Both the position numbers and the translations under genes were made by a program. A stretch of 14,880 bases of DNA, taken from the NCBI GenBank assembly GCA_019264505.1, contig JAHUZY010000100.1, forward strand, positions 1 through 14,880, read 5' to 3'. Source of the DNA: Phenylobacterium sp. GTDB taxonomy: Bacteria > Pseudomonadota > Alphaproteobacteria > Caulobacterales > Caulobacteraceae. How positions within the stretch are numbered: the first letter of the stretch is position 1; the number at the start of each line of letters is the position of its first letter. Below the pieces are notes generated by a model. That model saw only the letters and a list, made by a program, of their open reading frames with translations. It was not told the DNA's origin and made no database searches. Of the stretch, positions 13,550 to 14,880 are shown one piece after another.

Positions 13550-13885
13550 CTAAACCCCCTCCGCCTCCAGCCGAGTGCGCCACAGCGCCGCGCGCTTGGT
13601 CAGCTCGTCCTTGCGGCGGAGGTCGGAGTAGTCTTCCGGCAGGCGGTCGAGGATTTCGAAGCGGAAGGCGTCTGCGCCGTGGGTGGTCCAGGCGGCCTGC
13701 AGGGTGCGGTGGGGACTGGAGCCCTGGCGCAGGGCAAACCATAGGCCGTTCTGATGGGTGTCGATGTGGCGGCTCTGGCCGACCCAGGCCTGGCCCGTGG
13801 CGTTGCAGATGACGGCGAAGACCCCGGCGATCGTCGGACGCTCCTTATAGGCGGCGATCAGCGCCTTGCGGGTGGATGATGTCAT
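13550..13885 (-). CDS. GIY-YIG nuclease-like protein
   Basis: A 111-residue protein resembling small GIY-YIG domain proteins. The GIY strand appears as AGVFAVICNATG (about 20-31), the YIG strand as AWVGQSRHID (33-42) with R39 as the conserved arginine, and E77 in FRFEILDRL as the likely metal-binding glutamate. The canonical tyrosines are replaced (F23 and W34), so nuclease activity is uncertain. LQAAWTTHGADAFRFEIL is the typical mid-domain helix and strand. ATG 13885 has TAGGAG six bases upstream on the minus strand. It is divergent from the DUF2239 gene across an operator-like region, suggesting shared regulation. Composition matches the core genome better than the island. Confidence 0.72.
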   Translation of the reverse strand: MTSSTRKALIAAYKERPTIAGVFAVICNATGQAWVGQSRHIDTHQNGLWFALRQGSSPHRTLQAAWTTHGADAFRFEILDRLPEDYSDLRRKDELTKRAALWRTRLEAEGV

Positions 13886-13893
13886 GACAACTC

Positions 13894-13940
13894 CTATTTA
13901 CCCGGGTATATATGGCGAGTAATTTTATCCGGGTAAATAG
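13894..13940. promoter_or_regulatory. Divergent control region with two TAYCCGGGTA palindromes in a perfect 12-bp inverted repeat
   Basis: CTATTTACCCGG (13894-13905) and CCGGGTAAATAG (13929-13940) are perfect reverse complements. Each arm also contains its own palindrome: TACCCGGGTA at 13899-13908 (perfect) and TATCCGGGTA at 13927-13936 (one mismatch), with centres 28 bp apart. The left arm lies beside the GIY-YIG ribosome-binding site and the right arm ends at the base before the DUF2239 ATG. An unidentified dimeric repressor binding both sites is the simplest reading. A TATATA at 13907-13912 may be a -10 element. Confidence 0.75.
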
Positions 13941-14504
13941 ATGACCGATCACGCGACCGAATTTCCCTCAGGCCTCGTCCTGTTTCAGGGGGCGCGGAAG
14001 ATCGCCCAGGGGCCGCTGGACGAGGTGCAGGGCAAAGCCCTTGAAGCGCGCAGCGCTGCGCCCGAGGCGCCCCTGCTGGCCTTCGACCTGGCCACCGGGC
14101 GGCTGACGGACCTGGAGGGGCGGGTTGAGGCTGTGGCGGCGGCGCCGGGGCCGGAGCCCGCGCGGCGGGGGCGGCCGAGGCTGGGGGTGGTGGCCCGGGA
14201 GGTCACCCTTCTGCCCCGGCATTGGGACTGGCTGGCGCAGCAACCGGGCGGCGCCTCTGTGACCCTGCGCAAGCTGGTGGAGCAGGCGCGCAAGACCCAT
14301 GCGGGGGCCGATGAGCAGCGCGCGCGGCGCGAAGGCGCCTATCGCTTCATGTCGGCCATGGCCGGCGATGCAGCCGGCTTCGAGGAGGCCAGCCGCGCCC
14401 TGTTCGCCGGCGACCGGGGGCGGCTGTCGGGCCTGATGGCGCCCTGGCCGGCCGATATTGTCGCCACAGTCGAGACGCTGCTGGGGCCTGAGGAAGAGGC
14501 CTGA
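13941..14504 (+). CDS. DUF2239 family protein
   Basis: A 187-residue cytoplasmic protein of the DUF2239 family, function unknown. Recognisable segments: LVLFQGARKIAQGPLDEV near the N-terminus, LLAFDLATGRLTDLEGR around 45-61, the family signature RRGRPRLGVVAREVTLLPRH at about 75-94, WLAQQPGGASVTLRKLVEQA at about 97-116, then AYRFMSAMAGDAAGFEEASR and ALFAGDRGR. Length and order are normal for the family. The ATG at 13941 follows the operator-like arm AAATAG with no Shine-Dalgarno sequence, so translation may be leaderless or start on a very short leader. The gene is divergent from the GIY-YIG gene and convergent with cckA 30 bp away, where a GGCGC/GCGCC inverted repeat (14512-14534) could end transcripts. 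Confidence 0.9.
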   Translation: MTDHATEFPSGLVLFQGARKIAQGPLDEVQGKALEARSAAPEAPLLAFDLATGRLTDLEGRVEAVAAAPGPEPARRGRPRLGVVAREVTLLPRHWDWLAQQPGGASVTLRKLVEQARKTHAGADEQRARREGAYRFMSAMAGDAAGFEEASRALFAGDRGRLSGLMAPWPADIVATVETLLGPEEEA

Positions 14505-14534
14505 GCCTGAAGGCGCTGGCGCGCGCGGTGCGCC

Positions 14535-14880
14535 TCAAGCGGCCTTCTGCAGCTCCTGCTTGACCCGTTCGGCCAGGGTCTTGATGTCGATGGGCTTGGG
14601 CAGGAAGGAGATGTTGGTCTCTCCCTCCAGCAGGTTGGAGAACTCGGCCTCGGCATAGCCGGAGATGAACATGACCGGGGCGCCGGCCAGGTACTGGCGG
14701 GCCTGTTTCAACAGGTCTGGCCCCTGCATGCCGGGCATGACCACGTCGGAGATCATCAGGTCGATCTGGCCGGCGTGCAGCTCGGCAAGCTCCAGGGCCT
14801 CTTCGCCGGACGCGGCCTCGATCACCTCATAGCCCCGGGCGCGCAGCAGGCGGGCGGCGACGCCGCGCACGGCGTCCTCG
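14535..14880 (-). CDS. cckA: CckA hybrid histidine kinase, C-terminal receiver domain (partial)
   Basis: This is the last 115 residues of a response-regulator receiver domain, open to the right window edge. It reads EDAVRGVAARLLRARGYEV, the phosphoacceptor motif LMISDVVMPGMQGP with the aspartate in SDV, the switch residue in VMFISGYAEAEF and the conserved lysine in FLPKPIDIKTL. The ending GYAEAEFSNLLEGE, then FLPKPIDIKTLAERVKQELQ, matches my memory of the alphaproteobacterial CckA C-terminus very closely. CckA is the membrane kinase that, through ChpT, phosphorylates the master regulator CtrA, and c-di-GMP switches it to phosphatase mode. The kinase, PAS and membrane parts lie outside the window. 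An orphan receiver is the less likely alternative. Confidence 0.87.
   Translation of the reverse strand, partial: EDAVRGVAARLLRARGYEVIEAASGEEALELAELHAGQIDLMISDVVMPGMQGPDLLKQARQYLAGAPVMFISGYAEAEFSNLLEGETNISFLPKPIDIKTLAERVKQELQKAA

Overview
The window looks like chromosomal DNA from a high-GC alphaproteobacterium of the Caulobacteraceae (Caulobacter/Phenylobacterium-like). The best marker is the right edge, where a minus-strand receiver domain reads as the C-terminus of the cell-cycle kinase CckA, a protein whose end is distinctive in this group. The DUF2239 protein next to it and the GC-rich codon use of both flanks fit the same assignment. This placement is inference from remembered family sequences; no search was run.

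Layout: (1) 3-839 holds the 3' part of an EAL-domain c-di-GMP phosphodiesterase gene. (2) About 900-2800 is a mobile-element zone: a decayed, inverted end of an IS3-family element, a small membrane-protein gene whose start codon lies in that relic's end, and a complete IS3-family insertion sequence (1523-2793) with terminal inverted repeats, a 4-bp target duplication and an A6G frameshift site. (3) About 2.9-6.4 kb is a row of small accessory genes: a short immunity-like protein, a secreted protein, a SUKH/SMI1-KNR4 protein, a 70-aa protein, a two-helix membrane protein and a Nudix hydrolase. They are separated by copies of one degenerate dispersed repeat of roughly 100-190 bp. (4) 6.4-8.3 kb holds an exported alpha/beta hydrolase and a glutathione S-transferase. 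(5) 8.4-10.25 kb is a hipBA toxin-antitoxin operon with an unusually elaborate upstream array of operator-like palindromes. (6) 10.46-11.55 kb is a transposase wreck made of two unlike pieces joined across another repeat copy. (7) 11.58-12.6 kb encodes an RTX calcium-binding protein with an AT-rich 5' end. (8) 12.95-13.9 kb has a cupin and a GIY-YIG-like protein. (9) 13.94-14.88 kb has the DUF2239 gene, divergent from the GIY-YIG gene across two copies of a TAYCCGGGTA operator-like palindrome, then the cckA 3' end.

Overall this is an accessory island between a c-di-GMP phosphodiesterase gene and cckA. It is assembled from insertion sequences, orphan immunity-like genes and a TA module, with the dispersed repeat at most gene boundaries. 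The least explained elements are the repeat family, the hipBA operator array and the palindromes between the GIY-YIG and DUF2239 genes.
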